From Pseudochelatococcus sp050946405 (GTDB lineage: Bacteria > Pseudomonadota > Alphaproteobacteria > Rhizobiales > Beijerinckiaceae), in assembly GCF_050946405.1 (NCBI RefSeq), contig NZ_JBMNUS010000011.1, positions 62,001-126,000 of the forward strand: a stretch of DNA of 64,000 nucleotides, in the 5' to 3' direction. Shown here in pieces: positions 26,129 to 34,731 of this stretch. The position numbers were made by a program, and so were the translations under genes. The notes beneath the pieces are model-generated. The model worked only from the letters and a program-made list of their open reading frames with translations, was not told where the DNA came from and searched no databases. Numbering within the stretch: the stretch's first letter is position 1; every line of letters begins with the position of its first letter.

Positions 26129-27613
26129 ATGCCTTCGACGCAGGACAGCTCTTACACGCTGCGGTTTTTCAACACGCTGACGCGGGTCAAGGAAGATTTC
26201 ATTCCCGTCGATCCGCAGGCGGTGCGCATGTATGTCTGCGGTCCGACGGTGTATGACTACGCGCACATCGGCAACGCGCGTCCCGTCATCGTGTTCGATC
26301 TCGTGTTCCGCCTGCTGCGCCATCGCTACGGCGCGGAGGCGGTAACTTACGTGCGCAATTTCACCGATGTCGACGACAAGATCAACGCCCGCGCGGCGCG
26401 CGACTTTCCCGCCCTGCCGCTGAACGAGGCCATCCGCCGCGTCACGGAAACGACGGAGGCGCAGTATCGCAAGGATACGCAGGCGCTCGGCGTGCTGGCG
26501 CCCACCGTCGAGCCGCGCGCGACCGGGCATATCGCCGAGATGCGCACGCTGATCGAGCGGCTCGTGGCGCGCGGTTTCGCCTATGTGGCGGAAAATCACG
26601 TGTTGTTCTCGGTGGCCGCCATGCAGGCGGCGGCGCGGGAGAACAGCGGGCGGCTGCCGCGCTACGGGGCGCTGGCGCGCCGCTCCCTGGACGACATGCT
26701 GGCGGGCGCGCGCGTCGACGTCGCGCCCTACAAGCGCGACGCGATGGACTTCGTGCTCTGGAAACCCTCCGGCGCGCATGAGCCGGGCTGGGAGAGCCCC
26801 GCCGGCATCGCCGTGCCGGGGCGTCCCGGCTGGCATATCGAGTGCTCCGCGATGAGCTGGCGCCATCTGGTGGAACGCTTCGCCGGCCGGATTCGCTGCG
26901 ACGATCCGGCCGCGAGCGGAACGTTCGACATCCATGCCGGCGGCATCGACCTCGTGTTTCCCCACCACGAGAACGAAATCGCCCAGACGTGCTGCGCGCT
27001 CGATACGCCGCGCATGGCCAACTACTGGCTGCACAACGGCCTGTTGCAGGTCGAGGGCGAGAAGATGTCCAAGTCGCTCGGCAACTTCATCACCATTCAC
27101 GACCTGCTGGAGAAAGACGTATTCGGCGGGCGGGCCTGGCCGGGGGCAGTGCTGCGCTTCGCCATGCTGCGCACGCACTATCGCCAGCCCATCGACTGGA
27201 CGGTGAAGGGGCTCGAGGAAAGCGCCGCCACGCTCGCGGGCTGGGCGCGCGCGGTCGACGGCGTGGAGGCGGCGGCGCAACCGCCGCATGCGCTGCTGGA
27301 GGCGCTGGCCGACGATCTCAACACGCACATGGCCATCACCGTCCTGCACGGGCTGAAGTCGGCCGGCGATCTCGCCGGGCTGAAGGCGGGGCTCGACCTG
27401 CTGGGCTTCGACCTTTCCCCGCTGGCGCGGGAGGCGGAAACGCCGCCGGCGGGGCTCGACGCCGCAGCCATCGAGGCGGCGATCGCGGCGCGCAAGGCCG
27501 CCCGCGGCGCGAAAGACTGGGCCGAAGCCGACCGCATCCGCAAGGAACTCGCCGAACGGGGCGTCACGCTTGTCGACAACAAGGACGGCACGACGAGCTG
27601 GACGGCGGCGTGA
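26129..27613 (+). CDS. cysS: Cysteinyl-tRNA synthetase
   Basis: A 494-residue class I aminoacyl-tRNA synthetase. The HIGH-type motif is HIGNARP near residue 46 and the KMSKS loop is GEKMSKSLGN near 310. Zinc ligands are Cys in MYVCGPTVYDY, Cys in HIECSAMSW, His in FPHHENE and the Glu that follows. The C-terminal domain (AEADRIRKELAERGV) is the tRNA-recognition helix bundle. The gene ends exactly where the convergent LOG-family gene ends, with no bases between the stop codons. Confidence 0.96.
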   Translation: MPSTQDSSYTLRFFNTLTRVKEDFIPVDPQAVRMYVCGPTVYDYAHIGNARPVIVFDLVFRLLRHRYGAEAVTYVRNFTDVDDKINARAARDFPALPLNEAIRRVTETTEAQYRKDTQALGVLAPTVEPRATGHIAEMRTLIERLVARGFAYVAENHVLFSVAAMQAAARENSGRLPRYGALARRSLDDMLAGARVDVAPYKRDAMDFVLWKPSGAHEPGWESPAGIAVPGRPGWHIECSAMSWRHLVERFAGRIRCDDPAASGTFDIHAGGIDLVFPHHENEIAQTCCALDTPRMANYWLHNGLLQVEGEKMSKSLGNFITIHDLLEKDVFGGRAWPGAVLRFAMLRTHYRQPIDWTVKGLEESAATLAGWARAVDGVEAAAQPPHALLEALADDLNTHMAITVLHGLKSAGDLAGLKAGLDLLGFDLSPLAREAETPPAGLDAAAIEAAIAARKAARGAKDWAEADRIRKELAERGVTLVDNKDGTTSWTAA

Positions 27614-28222
27614 TCAGAATCGCTCGCCGATGGCCCGCGCCTCGGGGGCGGGTTCGGTCAGCGCGCTGCGCTGGGCGGCGGTGTTGAGCATCGGGATGAT
27701 GTCGCCGGCCTTTTCCGCCACCAGATATGTGACGCCGAGGCCCGGCCGGATGAAGCCCGCGAAATTCATGTGGGCGAACAGCGACAGCAGCGGGCGCCAG
27801 AAGCCCCGCGTGTCGAGCATCAGGATAGGCTTCTTGTGGCGGCCGAGCTGCGCCCAGGTGAGCTGCTCGACGAGTTCCTCCAGCGTGCCGATGCCGCCGG
27901 GCAGGGCGACGAAGGCGTCCGCGCGTTCGAACATCAGCCGCTTGCGGGTATGCATGTCCGGCACGATGACGGTTTCCTGCACGGCTTCCAGCAGGCTTTC
28001 GCGCTGCTTCAGGAAGTCCGGGATGATGCCGGTCACCTCGCCGCCCGCCTCCAGAACGGCGCGGGCGGTCGCGCCCATGAGGCCGATGTTCCCGCCTCCG
28101 TAGATCAGCCGGATGCCGGACTTCGCCATCGCCGTGCCGAGCGCGACGGCCTCGTCGGTGAAAACCGGGTCGTTGCCGTTGGCGGAGCCGCAATAGACGC
28201 AAATGGATCGAATCGTAGTCAT
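27614..28222 (-). CDS. LOG family protein (cytokinin riboside 5'-monophosphate phosphoribohydrolase type)
   Basis: A 202-residue Rossmann-fold protein of the LOG/TIGR00730 family, which hydrolyses nucleoside monophosphates to base and ribose 5-phosphate. Both signatures are intact: YGGGNIGLMG near residues 41-50 and ALPGGIGTLEEL near 109-120. The N-terminal CVYCGSANG is typical. ATG 28222 (MTTIRS) has no strong ribosome site; the frame remains open far upstream, but an ATG at 28252 is the only other reasonable start. Its neighbour on the next minus-strand frame is a palindrome, not a gene. Confidence 0.88.
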   Translation of the reverse strand: MTTIRSICVYCGSANGNDPVFTDEAVALGTAMAKSGIRLIYGGGNIGLMGATARAVLEAGGEVTGIIPDFLKQRESLLEAVQETVIVPDMHTRKRLMFERADAFVALPGGIGTLEELVEQLTWAQLGRHKKPILMLDTRGFWRPLLSLFAHMNFAGFIRPGLGVTYLVAEKAGDIIPMLNTAAQRSALTEPAPEARAIGERF

Positions 28223-28293
28223 GCGGCATGGTTTGAACTGCCGCAACAGCATGGTCAAGAGCGCACGATCACGATGTTCCGGTCCATGCCGGG

Positions 28294-28354
28294 CCGCCTC
28301 CGGCCATTTGTCGGGCCAAACCTTTCGTATGGCGCGACAAATGGCCGGAGGCGG
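28294..28354. repeat. Perfect 20-bp inverted repeat in a divergent promoter region
   Basis: CCGCCTCCGGCCATTTGTCG (28294-28313) is the exact reverse complement of 28335-28354, with a 21-base spacer. It sits between two divergent genes, so it cannot be an ordinary terminator. TATATA follows directly at 28355. It could be an operator, the end pair of a lost mobile element or an RNA hairpin in a leader. Confidence 0.8.
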
Positions 28355-28399
28355 TATATAAGGTGGCTGTGTTTCGGTTTCGGGCGAGAGGGACGGCTG

Positions 28400-29665
28400 A
28401 TGGCCATATCGGGCAGGGGGCAGGCGGCGATCGTTGCGGCTGGCGCCGCCGCGCTGGCGGCCGCTTTCGCCGTCTTCGGCCTGCCGCGCATCGGGGAGCG
28501 ACCTGACGGCCGGGCGGTGCCGCTGACGCAGACGACCCCCGTTCCTCCGGCTGCTCCCGCTCCCGCGCCGGCTGCCGTTTCCGGCGATCGTCCGACACAT
28601 GCGGTTTCGCCCGCCGCCGTGGCTCCGCCGGCGGCGCTTCCGCAAGCGGCGGCGGTCGCGGTCGCCGGGGCGGGAGAGGAACAGGCGCCCGCAACGCCGA
28701 ATTTCGATGTCGTGCGCGTCGATCCAGCCGGCGATTCGGTCGTTGCCGGCCGTGCCTCGCCGGGCCGGACGGTCGAACTGCTCGTCGACGGCCGCGTGCA
28801 TGACCGGGCCGAGGCGCTCGACTCGGGCGCTTTCGCCCTCACGCCGCCGCCTCTGCCGCCCGGCGACCATGAACTGACCCTGCGCGAGATCGCCGACGAC
28901 GGGACGATAACGGTGTCGCGGCAGTCGGTGACGATCGTCATCGCGGAGGATCGGCGCTCGCAGCCGGTCGTGGCGCTGGCGGAGCCCGACCGGCCCACCG
29001 CCGTGCTGGCGGGGCCGGGCATCGGCGCGCCGGCCGGGGCGGAAACCGCGGACGGGAAAACCGCCGATGCGGAAACGTCCGTGCCGGCGGAGGCGCCCGC
29101 CGCGTCGCCGCCGTCCGCCGTCGCCGTGACGGCGGTGGAGGCGGAAGCCGGCCGGCTTTATGTCTCCGGGCAGGCGCCGCCGGGCGCCGCCGTCCGGCTG
29201 TATCTGAACGACAGCTATCTTGCCGCCGCGAAAGCCTCGCCGCGCGGGCAACTCGGCTTCAGCATCGGTTCCGGTCTTCGCGACGGCGATTATCGCGTGC
29301 GTCTCGACGAAATGTCGGCCGCCAACGGCGACAAGGTGGTGTCGCGGGCGGAGGTGCCGTTCGTGATGGACAACGCCGGGCTTGATGACGCCGGGCGCGA
29401 GGCGCCCGTCATGCCGCCCGCCGCCGGAGCGGGCAGGGATGATGCCGGCGAGGACGGCGCGCATGTGGTGGTGCCGCAGGTGCGCACGACGCGCGTGGAG
29501 CGCGGCGACAGCCTGTGGCGCATCAGCCGGCGCATCTACGGCCGCGGCGTGCGCTATACGATGATCTACGGCGCCAACCAGAGCCAGATCCGCAACCCGG
29601 ATCTGATCTATCCGGGGCAATTGTTCGTGCTGCCCGGCGATCCGGCCAATCCGGTCGTGCGATAG
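28400..29665 (+). CDS. LysM-domain protein with N-terminal membrane anchor
   Basis: A 421-residue protein that starts at ATG 28400 behind GAGAGGGA. One hydrophobic helix (about residues 8-27, AAIVAAGAAALAAAFAVF) anchors it or serves as a signal. Proline/alanine-rich spacers separate two Ig-like beta domains (about 105-190 and 240-320, each with a VVAGRASPG- or YVSGQAPPG-type strand). A C-terminal LysM module (about 372-418: VERGDSLWRISRRIYG, NPDLIYPGQ) should bind peptidoglycan. This layout is common in Hyphomicrobiales; the role is probably in the envelope, with no catalytic domain seen. Confidence 0.85.
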   Translation: MAISGRGQAAIVAAGAAALAAAFAVFGLPRIGERPDGRAVPLTQTTPVPPAAPAPAPAAVSGDRPTHAVSPAAVAPPAALPQAAAVAVAGAGEEQAPATPNFDVVRVDPAGDSVVAGRASPGRTVELLVDGRVHDRAEALDSGAFALTPPPLPPGDHELTLREIADDGTITVSRQSVTIVIAEDRRSQPVVALAEPDRPTAVLAGPGIGAPAGAETADGKTADAETSVPAEAPAASPPSAVAVTAVEAEAGRLYVSGQAPPGAAVRLYLNDSYLAAAKASPRGQLGFSIGSGLRDGDYRVRLDEMSAANGDKVVSRAEVPFVMDNAGLDDAGREAPVMPPAAGAGRDDAGEDGAHVVVPQVRTTRVERGDSLWRISRRIYGRGVRYTMIYGANQSQIRNPDLIYPGQLFVLPGDPANPVVR

Positions 29666-29696
29666 AGCGGCGGGCATCCAGGCGGCGCCGTCGCTC

Positions 29697-29800
29697 CGGA
29701 GCAGTTTGCCTTCAAGTCGATCCATCGACTTGAACGCAAGTTGCGGTAAAATATGGGATTTAGAGCGGCGTGACGATTCCGCCCGAATGCACGCCGCTCC
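29697..29800 (+). repeat. Dispersed two-hairpin repeat, copy C
   Basis: Begins GGAGCAGTTTGCCTTCAAG, with linker GTTGCGGTAAAATATGGGATT. The second hairpin pairs GAGCGGCGTG (29763-29772) with CACGCCGCTC (29790-29799). It is the only copy located between two genes on the same strand (LysM protein and amn). Confidence 0.85.
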
Positions 29801-29918
29801 ATCCTTTTGTTTATGCATCACGTTTTCGCGGGAAGTGCATGCACTCCCCGGCCTGGTGCGACGGTTCCAGCGATGGTTTCCACCGCGCCGGGCCGGCGAT
29901 TTCTGGAGGAACAAGCGG

Positions 29919-31403
29919 ATGAACCATGCCGCCGCGCGCACGACGCCCGGTTTCGTCGCCTGCGCGAGCGCCGGGGAGGCGGTCGACAGGCTCGCCGTCC
30001 TGCACGACGAGGCGCTTGCGGCGCAGCGCGAGGCGCTCGACGCCTATGTATCGGCGCGCATCGCGCCCGACGCCGCGACGCGCGAAGCGTTCTGCTACCC
30101 GGAATTGCGCGTCGTCTACGAGCCCGGCGGCTCCATTCCCGTGAGCGCGCGCGCCTATGCGAAATTCCAGCGCGCCGGCGTCTATGCGACGACCGTCACC
30201 CAGCCGGAGGCGTTTCGCGGCTATCTGGTCGACCAGCTCACGCATCTGATGGAGGATTTTTCCGCGCGCTTGCTGGTCGGGCGCGGCCGGCAGGAGATTC
30301 CCTATCCCTATGTGATCGCGCGCGGCGACGAACTCGGCGGCGCCGGCAGCACGGCGGCGGATCTCGCGCGGCATTTTCCCGTGCCCAATCTCATCGAGGT
30401 GGGCGACGAGGTGGCGGACGGGCTGTGGCGCTATGACGACAGCCGCCCGCTGCCGCTGTCGCTGTTCGACGGCGCGCGGGTCGATTTCTCGCTGCGGCGG
30501 CTGGTGCATTACACCGGCACCGACTGGCGGCATGTCCAGCCGTGGATATTGCTGACCAATTACCACCGCTATGTCGACCAGTTCATCCGCATCGCGCTGG
30601 CCTATCTGCGGCAGGACGGGCGCTATACGCGGCTTGTGCTGCCGGGCAACACGATCATCGCGCGCGGCACGCCGGAGGACGAGGCGGTGGCGCTGGCGGC
30701 CGGCGTCGCGTGGCACCGTTTCCAGATGCCGGCCTATCATCTGGTGGCCGAGGACGGCCATGGCGTGAGCCTCGTCAACATCGGCGTGGGGCCGGCGAAC
30801 GCCAAGAACATCACCGATCATCTGGCGGTGCTGCGCCCGCATTGCTGGCTGATGATCGGGCATTGCGGCGGCTTGCGCCAGTCCCAGGCGATCGGGGATT
30901 ATGTGCTGGCGCACGCTTATCTGCGGCAGGACAACATCCTCGACCGGGCCATCCCGCCGGAGATACCGATTCCGGCGCTCGCCGAGGTGCAGGTGGCGTT
31001 GCAGGAAGCGGCGGCGAGCGTCACCGGCGAGCGCGGCGAAACGCTCAAGAAGCGCCTGCGCACCGGCACGGTCGTCACCTACGACGACCGCAACTGGGAG
31101 CTGCGCTGGTCGCAGGAGCGGCGGCTGATCAACCTGTCGCGCGCCATCGCGGTGGACATGGAGAGCGGCACCATCGCCGCGCAGGGTTTCCGGTTGCGGG
31201 TGCCCTACGGCACGCTGCTGTGCGTGTCCGACAAGCCGCTGCACGGCGAGATCAAGCTGCCCGGCGCGGCCAATGCCTTTTACGAGCGCTCGGTGGGGCA
31301 GCATCTGCGCATCGGCCTCGCGGCGCTGGACCTGCTGCGCAGCCAGCTCCATTCCCTGCATTCGCGCAAGCTGAGAAGCTTCGACGAGCCGCCGTTCCGT
31401 TGA
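29919..31403 (+). CDS. amn: AMP nucleosidase
   Basis: A 494-residue enzyme that splits AMP into adenine and ribose 5-phosphate. The N-terminal AMN-specific domain covers about 20-180 (FCYPELRVVYEPGGSIPVS, near 58-76). The C-terminal nucleoside-phosphorylase-like domain has NYHRYVDQF, LVNIGVGPANAKNITDHLAV (about 285-305), MIGHCGGLRQSQAIGDYVLA and the nucleoside site IAVDMESGTIAAQGFR near 409-424. TGGAGGA eight bases upstream supports ATG 29919. It controls adenylate levels and purine salvage. Flanked by repeat copies C and D. Confidence 0.94.
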   Translation: MNHAAARTTPGFVACASAGEAVDRLAVLHDEALAAQREALDAYVSARIAPDAATREAFCYPELRVVYEPGGSIPVSARAYAKFQRAGVYATTVTQPEAFRGYLVDQLTHLMEDFSARLLVGRGRQEIPYPYVIARGDELGGAGSTAADLARHFPVPNLIEVGDEVADGLWRYDDSRPLPLSLFDGARVDFSLRRLVHYTGTDWRHVQPWILLTNYHRYVDQFIRIALAYLRQDGRYTRLVLPGNTIIARGTPEDEAVALAAGVAWHRFQMPAYHLVAEDGHGVSLVNIGVGPANAKNITDHLAVLRPHCWLMIGHCGGLRQSQAIGDYVLAHAYLRQDNILDRAIPPEIPIPALAEVQVALQEAAASVTGERGETLKKRLRTGTVVTYDDRNWELRWSQERRLINLSRAIAVDMESGTIAAQGFRLRVPYGTLLCVSDKPLHGEIKLPGAANAFYERSVGQHLRIGLAALDLLRSQLHSLHSRKLRSFDEPPFR

Positions 31404-31408
31404 GGCGC

Positions 31409-31514
31409 TAGAGCGGCGTGCATTCAAGTGGAATCGTCACGCCGCTCTAAACTCTATATTTTACCGCAACTTGCATTCAATTCGATGGATCGATTTGAAC
31501 GCAAACTGCTCTAA
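31409..31514 (-). repeat. Dispersed two-hairpin repeat, copy D (inverted)
   Basis: Reads as the reverse complement of the other copies: GAGCGGCGTG with CACGCCGCTC first, then the linker in reverse, then the second stem (TTGCATTCAA with TTTGAACGCAA). It lies between convergent amn and the amidase gene; the CTCTAA end supplies the amidase stop. Confidence 0.85.
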
Positions 31515-32359
31515 GGCCGCGCCGCGATCAGATCGCGCAGCGTCGTGATGGTGGAGGCGTCGGCGATGCCATCGACGCGCTCGGGGCGGAAGTGGCGCTG
31601 GAAGGCGCGCACCACGGCTTCCGTGTGCATGCCGTAGAAGCCGTCGATGTCGAGGCCGTAGCCGTAGAGCGCCAGCATGGCCTGCAACGCTTCCACCGGC
31701 TGGCCGCGTTCGCCCGGCGAGAGAAAGCGGCCGCTCCGCAGCGCGGCGGGCTCGACCCAATGGCCGACGCCGGCCTGCGCCAGCGCCCGCCACGGAAAAG
31801 CCTCGCCGGGATCGCGCTTGCGTTGTGGCGCGACGTCGGAATGCGCCAGCACCCTGTCGGCGCGGATGCCCCAGCGAGTGACGATATCGCGCCCCAGGGC
31901 GATGACCGCCTCGATCTGCGCCGGCGGATAGGGCGGCATGGATTCGGGCCGTTCCGGCGCGCGGCGATGGCCGGGGTGGGCGATCTCGATGCCGATGGAA
32001 GCGGAGTTGACGTCGCGCTCGCCGTCCCACACCCCCGCGCCCGCATGCCAGGCGCGCCGCCCCTCGGGCACGAGCTGCAACACGCGGCCGTCCTCGAACA
32101 CGAAATAATGCGCCGATACTTCCGACGTCGCATCGCAGAGGCGGTTCAGCGCCTGCCCCGAATCGGCCATGTCCGTGTAGTGCAGCAGCAGGATGTCCGG
32201 CCGGCGGGCGGCGTTTTCCGCGTCGCCGGCTTTCGGCGCGCGAGGGCCGTGGTTGGGCGACGGAAAGATCTTCGACGCGACGTGGCTGTCGGGGGCCGGG
32301 CGGGATGTCATCTTGGAAAGGCGTGAAGCGGTGGGATGAGGGAAGTCATGCTTCCTCAT
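31511..32359 (-). CDS. N-acetylmuramoyl-L-alanine amidase with peptidoglycan-binding domain
   Basis: A 282-residue AmpD/AmiD-type zinc amidase. The catalytic domain holds LLHYTDM (zinc His, near residue 60), WHAGAGVWDG, IGIEIAHPGH and AHSDVAPQRKRDPG (second His and Asp, near 170-183). A PG_binding_1 domain covers about 210-280 (GYGLDIDGFYGMHTEAVVRAFQ). No clear signal peptide is seen at the chosen ATG (32359), so a cytoplasmic AmpD-like recycling role is possible; a later ATG at 32311 also works. Its TAG stop lies in the repeat. Confidence 0.9.
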   Translation of the reverse strand: MRKHDFPHPTASRLSKMTSRPAPDSHVASKIFPSPNHGPRAPKAGDAENAARRPDILLLHYTDMADSGQALNRLCDATSEVSAHYFVFEDGRVLQLVPEGRRAWHAGAGVWDGERDVNSASIGIEIAHPGHRRAPERPESMPPYPPAQIEAVIALGRDIVTRWGIRADRVLAHSDVAPQRKRDPGEAFPWRALAQAGVGHWVEPAALRSGRFLSPGERGQPVEALQAMLALYGYGLDIDGFYGMHTEAVVRAFQRHFRPERVDGIADASTITTLRDLIAARP

Positions 32360-32370
32360 AGAGCGCTTTT

Positions 32371-32394
32371 CCGTCGGATGGAAGCATCCGATGG
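32371..32394 (-). terminator. Hairpin between the glycine-zipper gene and the amidase gene
   Basis: CCGTCGGATG (32371-32380) pairs with CATCCGATGG (32385-32394) with one mismatch and a GAAG loop. There is no T run, so its effect as a terminator is uncertain. Confidence 0.4.
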
Positions 32395-32456
32395 CTTCAC
32401 GCCCGCAAATCGCCGTTTGCCGCCGTGTGGCTCGATCGCGCGGCGGCTCCGGGAGG

Positions 32457-32690
32457 TCAGCGCGGGGCCGTGGCGTGGCCGATGATCGCGCCGCTCGCCG
32501 CGCCGATGGCGCCGCCCGCCAGCGCGCCGCCCGCGCGTCCCGTCGCCACGCCGCCGACGACGGCGCCCGTCGCGCCGCCGATCAGGGCGCCACCCACCGC
32601 GCGGTCGCGCGGATTCGTCGTGTTGCAGGCGCCGAGCATAAGCGCCAGCGCGCCGGCGGTGGCGATGCAGATGAAACGTGACGTCAGCAT
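32457..32690 (-). CDS. Glycine-zipper small lipoprotein
   Basis: A 77-residue protein with a lipoprotein signal (MLTSRFICIATAGALALMLG then ACNTT; lipobox LGAC, Cys near 22). After NPRDRAVGG comes a glycine zipper that alternates GG with small residues (GGALIGGATGAVVGG, GGALAGGAIGAASG), as in YmgG/17-kDa-antigen-type outer-membrane lipoproteins. Such helices insert into or along the membrane. It is next to the amidase on the same strand, but a hairpin separates them. Confidence 0.8.
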   Translation of the reverse strand: MLTSRFICIATAGALALMLGACNTTNPRDRAVGGALIGGATGAVVGGVATGRAGGALAGGAIGAASGAIIGHATAPR

Positions 32691-33109
32691 GATGCACTCC
32701 GAATCTCTGGCGATCCTCCGCCTGCCGCTCGCCGCACGGGAACCGACACGCGAAAATAACGGTGTGCTCCCTCTAATTCAAGCATGAGGCGGGCTGTATG
32801 AGCATCGTCAATTTTTTGCCACATAATTATAACTTGAGCTATGTAATCGAATATAGAAAATAATGGATAATATATAGTAAACATAATGTATTATTTCATT
32901 TATGTTTTTGTTCTAATGTATATCAATACATAATTCTTGCCTCTGCCAGAAGATCGCCGCATTTGCAGGTTGAGTGTACGCCTGTCGATGGCCGGGGGGC
33001 TTGTGGAGACTGGTGTCGCATCGGTTGCGGCGGCGGATGCACGCGGAAATGTTGTTCCGCCGTGGGCCGTTGTTGCGATCGCGCGCCAGATCGACCTGGG
33101 AGCGATGGC
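32691..33109. other. Divergent region with an AT-rich tract
   Basis: A 419-base gap between the glycine-zipper lipoprotein and the transglycosylase. About 140 bases (32801-32940) are strikingly AT-rich compared with the surrounding GC-rich DNA, with runs such as ATAATATATAGTAAAC. It contains no supported gene. It may carry both divergent promoters or a binding region for a nucleoid protein. Confidence 0.6.
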
Positions 33110-33871
33110 TTGAAGAGAGTAATGGTGTTTGCGCTGGCTGGAATCGTGGCGGGAGTGGCGGGCGTGGCGTCCGCACTCGCGTCGGATAACGCCGACCCTC
33201 ATGCGTTCATGGCGGGCGAGCGGTTGAGGCGAGAGCAGGCGAAACAGGAGCACACAAGGCAGGAGCAAACGGCAGCCGTGGAGAAGGACGGCGCATCCCG
33301 CGGAAAGAAGGCGCTGAAGATGCGCGCGAAGCGGACGATCGTGGCGCCGCCGGCGTTCGCGGCGGCTGGCGAGGCGGCGTCCGGGCGTGCGTCCGGCGGC
33401 CGGCCGCTCGGTTACAGGCAGGGCGCGCGGGAGCAATATCGCGCCCTCATCGCCGCCCATGCCGTCGCCAACGGCGTGCCCTTCGCGCTGGGCGACGCCG
33501 TGGTGCGGGTGGAGAGCCGCTACCAGCCGCGCGTCACGAACGGCGGCGCCATCGGCCTGATGCAGATCAAGCACGCCACGGCGCGCGGCCTCGGCTATCG
33601 CGGCGATGCAAAAGGGCTGATGGAGCCCGAAACCAATATCCGCTATGGCATGAAATATCTCGGCCAGGCCTATCGGCTCGCGGGCGGCGATACCTGCGGC
33701 GCGGTCATGCGCTACCAGAGCGGCCATTATGCCAAGCGGCCGAGCCGCGCCAACCTCGCCTATTGCGCCAAGGTGCGCACGATCGTGGCAAGCGCTGACC
33801 GCGAAAATCGCGGCGGAAAGCTGAAGACTGCCTCCGCCGCGACCGGCGCCGGCGCGATCATGGTCGATTGA
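33110..33871 (+). CDS. Lytic transglycosylase, SLT-domain protein
   Basis: A 253-residue predicted periplasmic muramidase-like enzyme. The TTG at 33110 gives a proper signal peptide (basic MKRVM then FALAGIVAGVAGVASALA) behind GGGAG; ATG 33122 is possible but loses the lysine and arginine. A charged linker (about 30-100) precedes the SLT domain, with catalytic Glu in VVRVESRY near residue 131, GAIGLMQIK near 143-151 and YGMKYLGQAYRLAGGD near 180-195. It cleaves the MurNAc-GlcNAc bond with formation of anhydro-muropeptide. Confidence 0.87.
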   Translation: MKRVMVFALAGIVAGVAGVASALASDNADPHAFMAGERLRREQAKQEHTRQEQTAAVEKDGASRGKKALKMRAKRTIVAPPAFAAAGEAASGRASGGRPLGYRQGAREQYRALIAAHAVANGVPFALGDAVVRVESRYQPRVTNGGAIGLMQIKHATARGLGYRGDAKGLMEPETNIRYGMKYLGQAYRLAGGDTCGAVMRYQSGHYAKRPSRANLAYCAKVRTIVASADRENRGGKLKTASAATGAGAIMVD

Positions 33872-33885
33872 AGGCGGCTACAGAC

Positions 33886-33914
33886 TTGACCGCGCGGCCG
33901 CGCACCCTTATGTC
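33886..33914 (+). promoter_or_regulatory. Promoter of rnpB
   Basis: TTGACC (33886-33891) and TATGTC (33909-33914) are separated by 17 bases. The expected transcription start falls at about 33921, which coincides with the first base pairs of helix P1 of RNase P RNA. Confidence 0.6.
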
Positions 33915-33919
33915 GCGGC

Positions 33920-34327
<408 letters not shown>

Positions 34328-34380
34328 CGCGTTTTCGATTCAAGGCGCGTTTCTCCCGCGGGAAAGCGCGTCCGGGTCGT

Positions 34381-34430
34381 GAATGAAGGCCGCGAATGCC
34401 CGCATGGCGTTCGCGGCCTTTTTTCATTCC
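34381..34430 (+). terminator. Intrinsic terminator of rnpB
   Basis: GGCCGCGAATGCC pairs with GGCGTTCGCGGCC, followed by TTTTTT. The outer bases GAATGAA and TTCATTC extend the stem around the T run. It lies about 60 bases past the mature RNA end. Confidence 0.85.
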
Positions 34431-34731
34431 GCCGTCTTTATTCATGGGAATACGTGAAATCCGTGCCGAATCAACGGTTCATTAACCCTGACGCGGTTGT
34501 GATGGACTTGGAAATCCCGGCCGTTGTGGGCGCGATTCCATTGACGACCATGGCATCCCATGATATCCCAAATCATCCCGTTTGCGATCGGCCGGACGCG
34601 GCATGCCCCTGAAGGGCGCCGTTCCTTCGGCGGGTGTCTGCGCAATGGCGGCGCATGCCGGCCGGGGCGCGGATGTGTCGCGATGGCGACGGGTTCGTTG
34701 GTGAGAGCGGCAAGCGCCTTGCCTTTCGGGT
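34431..34731. other. Upstream region of the dcw cluster
   Basis: About 300 bases between the rnpB terminator and mraZ. The promoter and MraZ-box array at 34536-34580 lie here. The remaining 150 bases form a long leader with no gene that I can support. Confidence 0.6.
34536..34580 (+). promoter_or_regulatory. dcw promoter with MraZ-box array
   Basis: TCCCA (34556-34560), TCCCA (34566-34570) and TCCCG (34576-34580) recur every 10 bases with 5-base spacers. These are TGGGN repeats on the opposite strand, the known MraZ operator design. Two degenerate units (TTCCA 34536-34540, GACCA 34546-34550) continue the phase upstream. The array overlaps a promoter-like pair: TTGACG (34541-34546) and TATCCC (34564-34569), 17 bases apart. 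Autorepression by MraZ is the natural inference. Confidence 0.7.

Noticed and set aside
28223..29941. A long upstream extension of the LOG-family gene on the minus strand
   Set aside because: It runs antisense through the LysM gene and the palindrome; the family fold starts at 28222.
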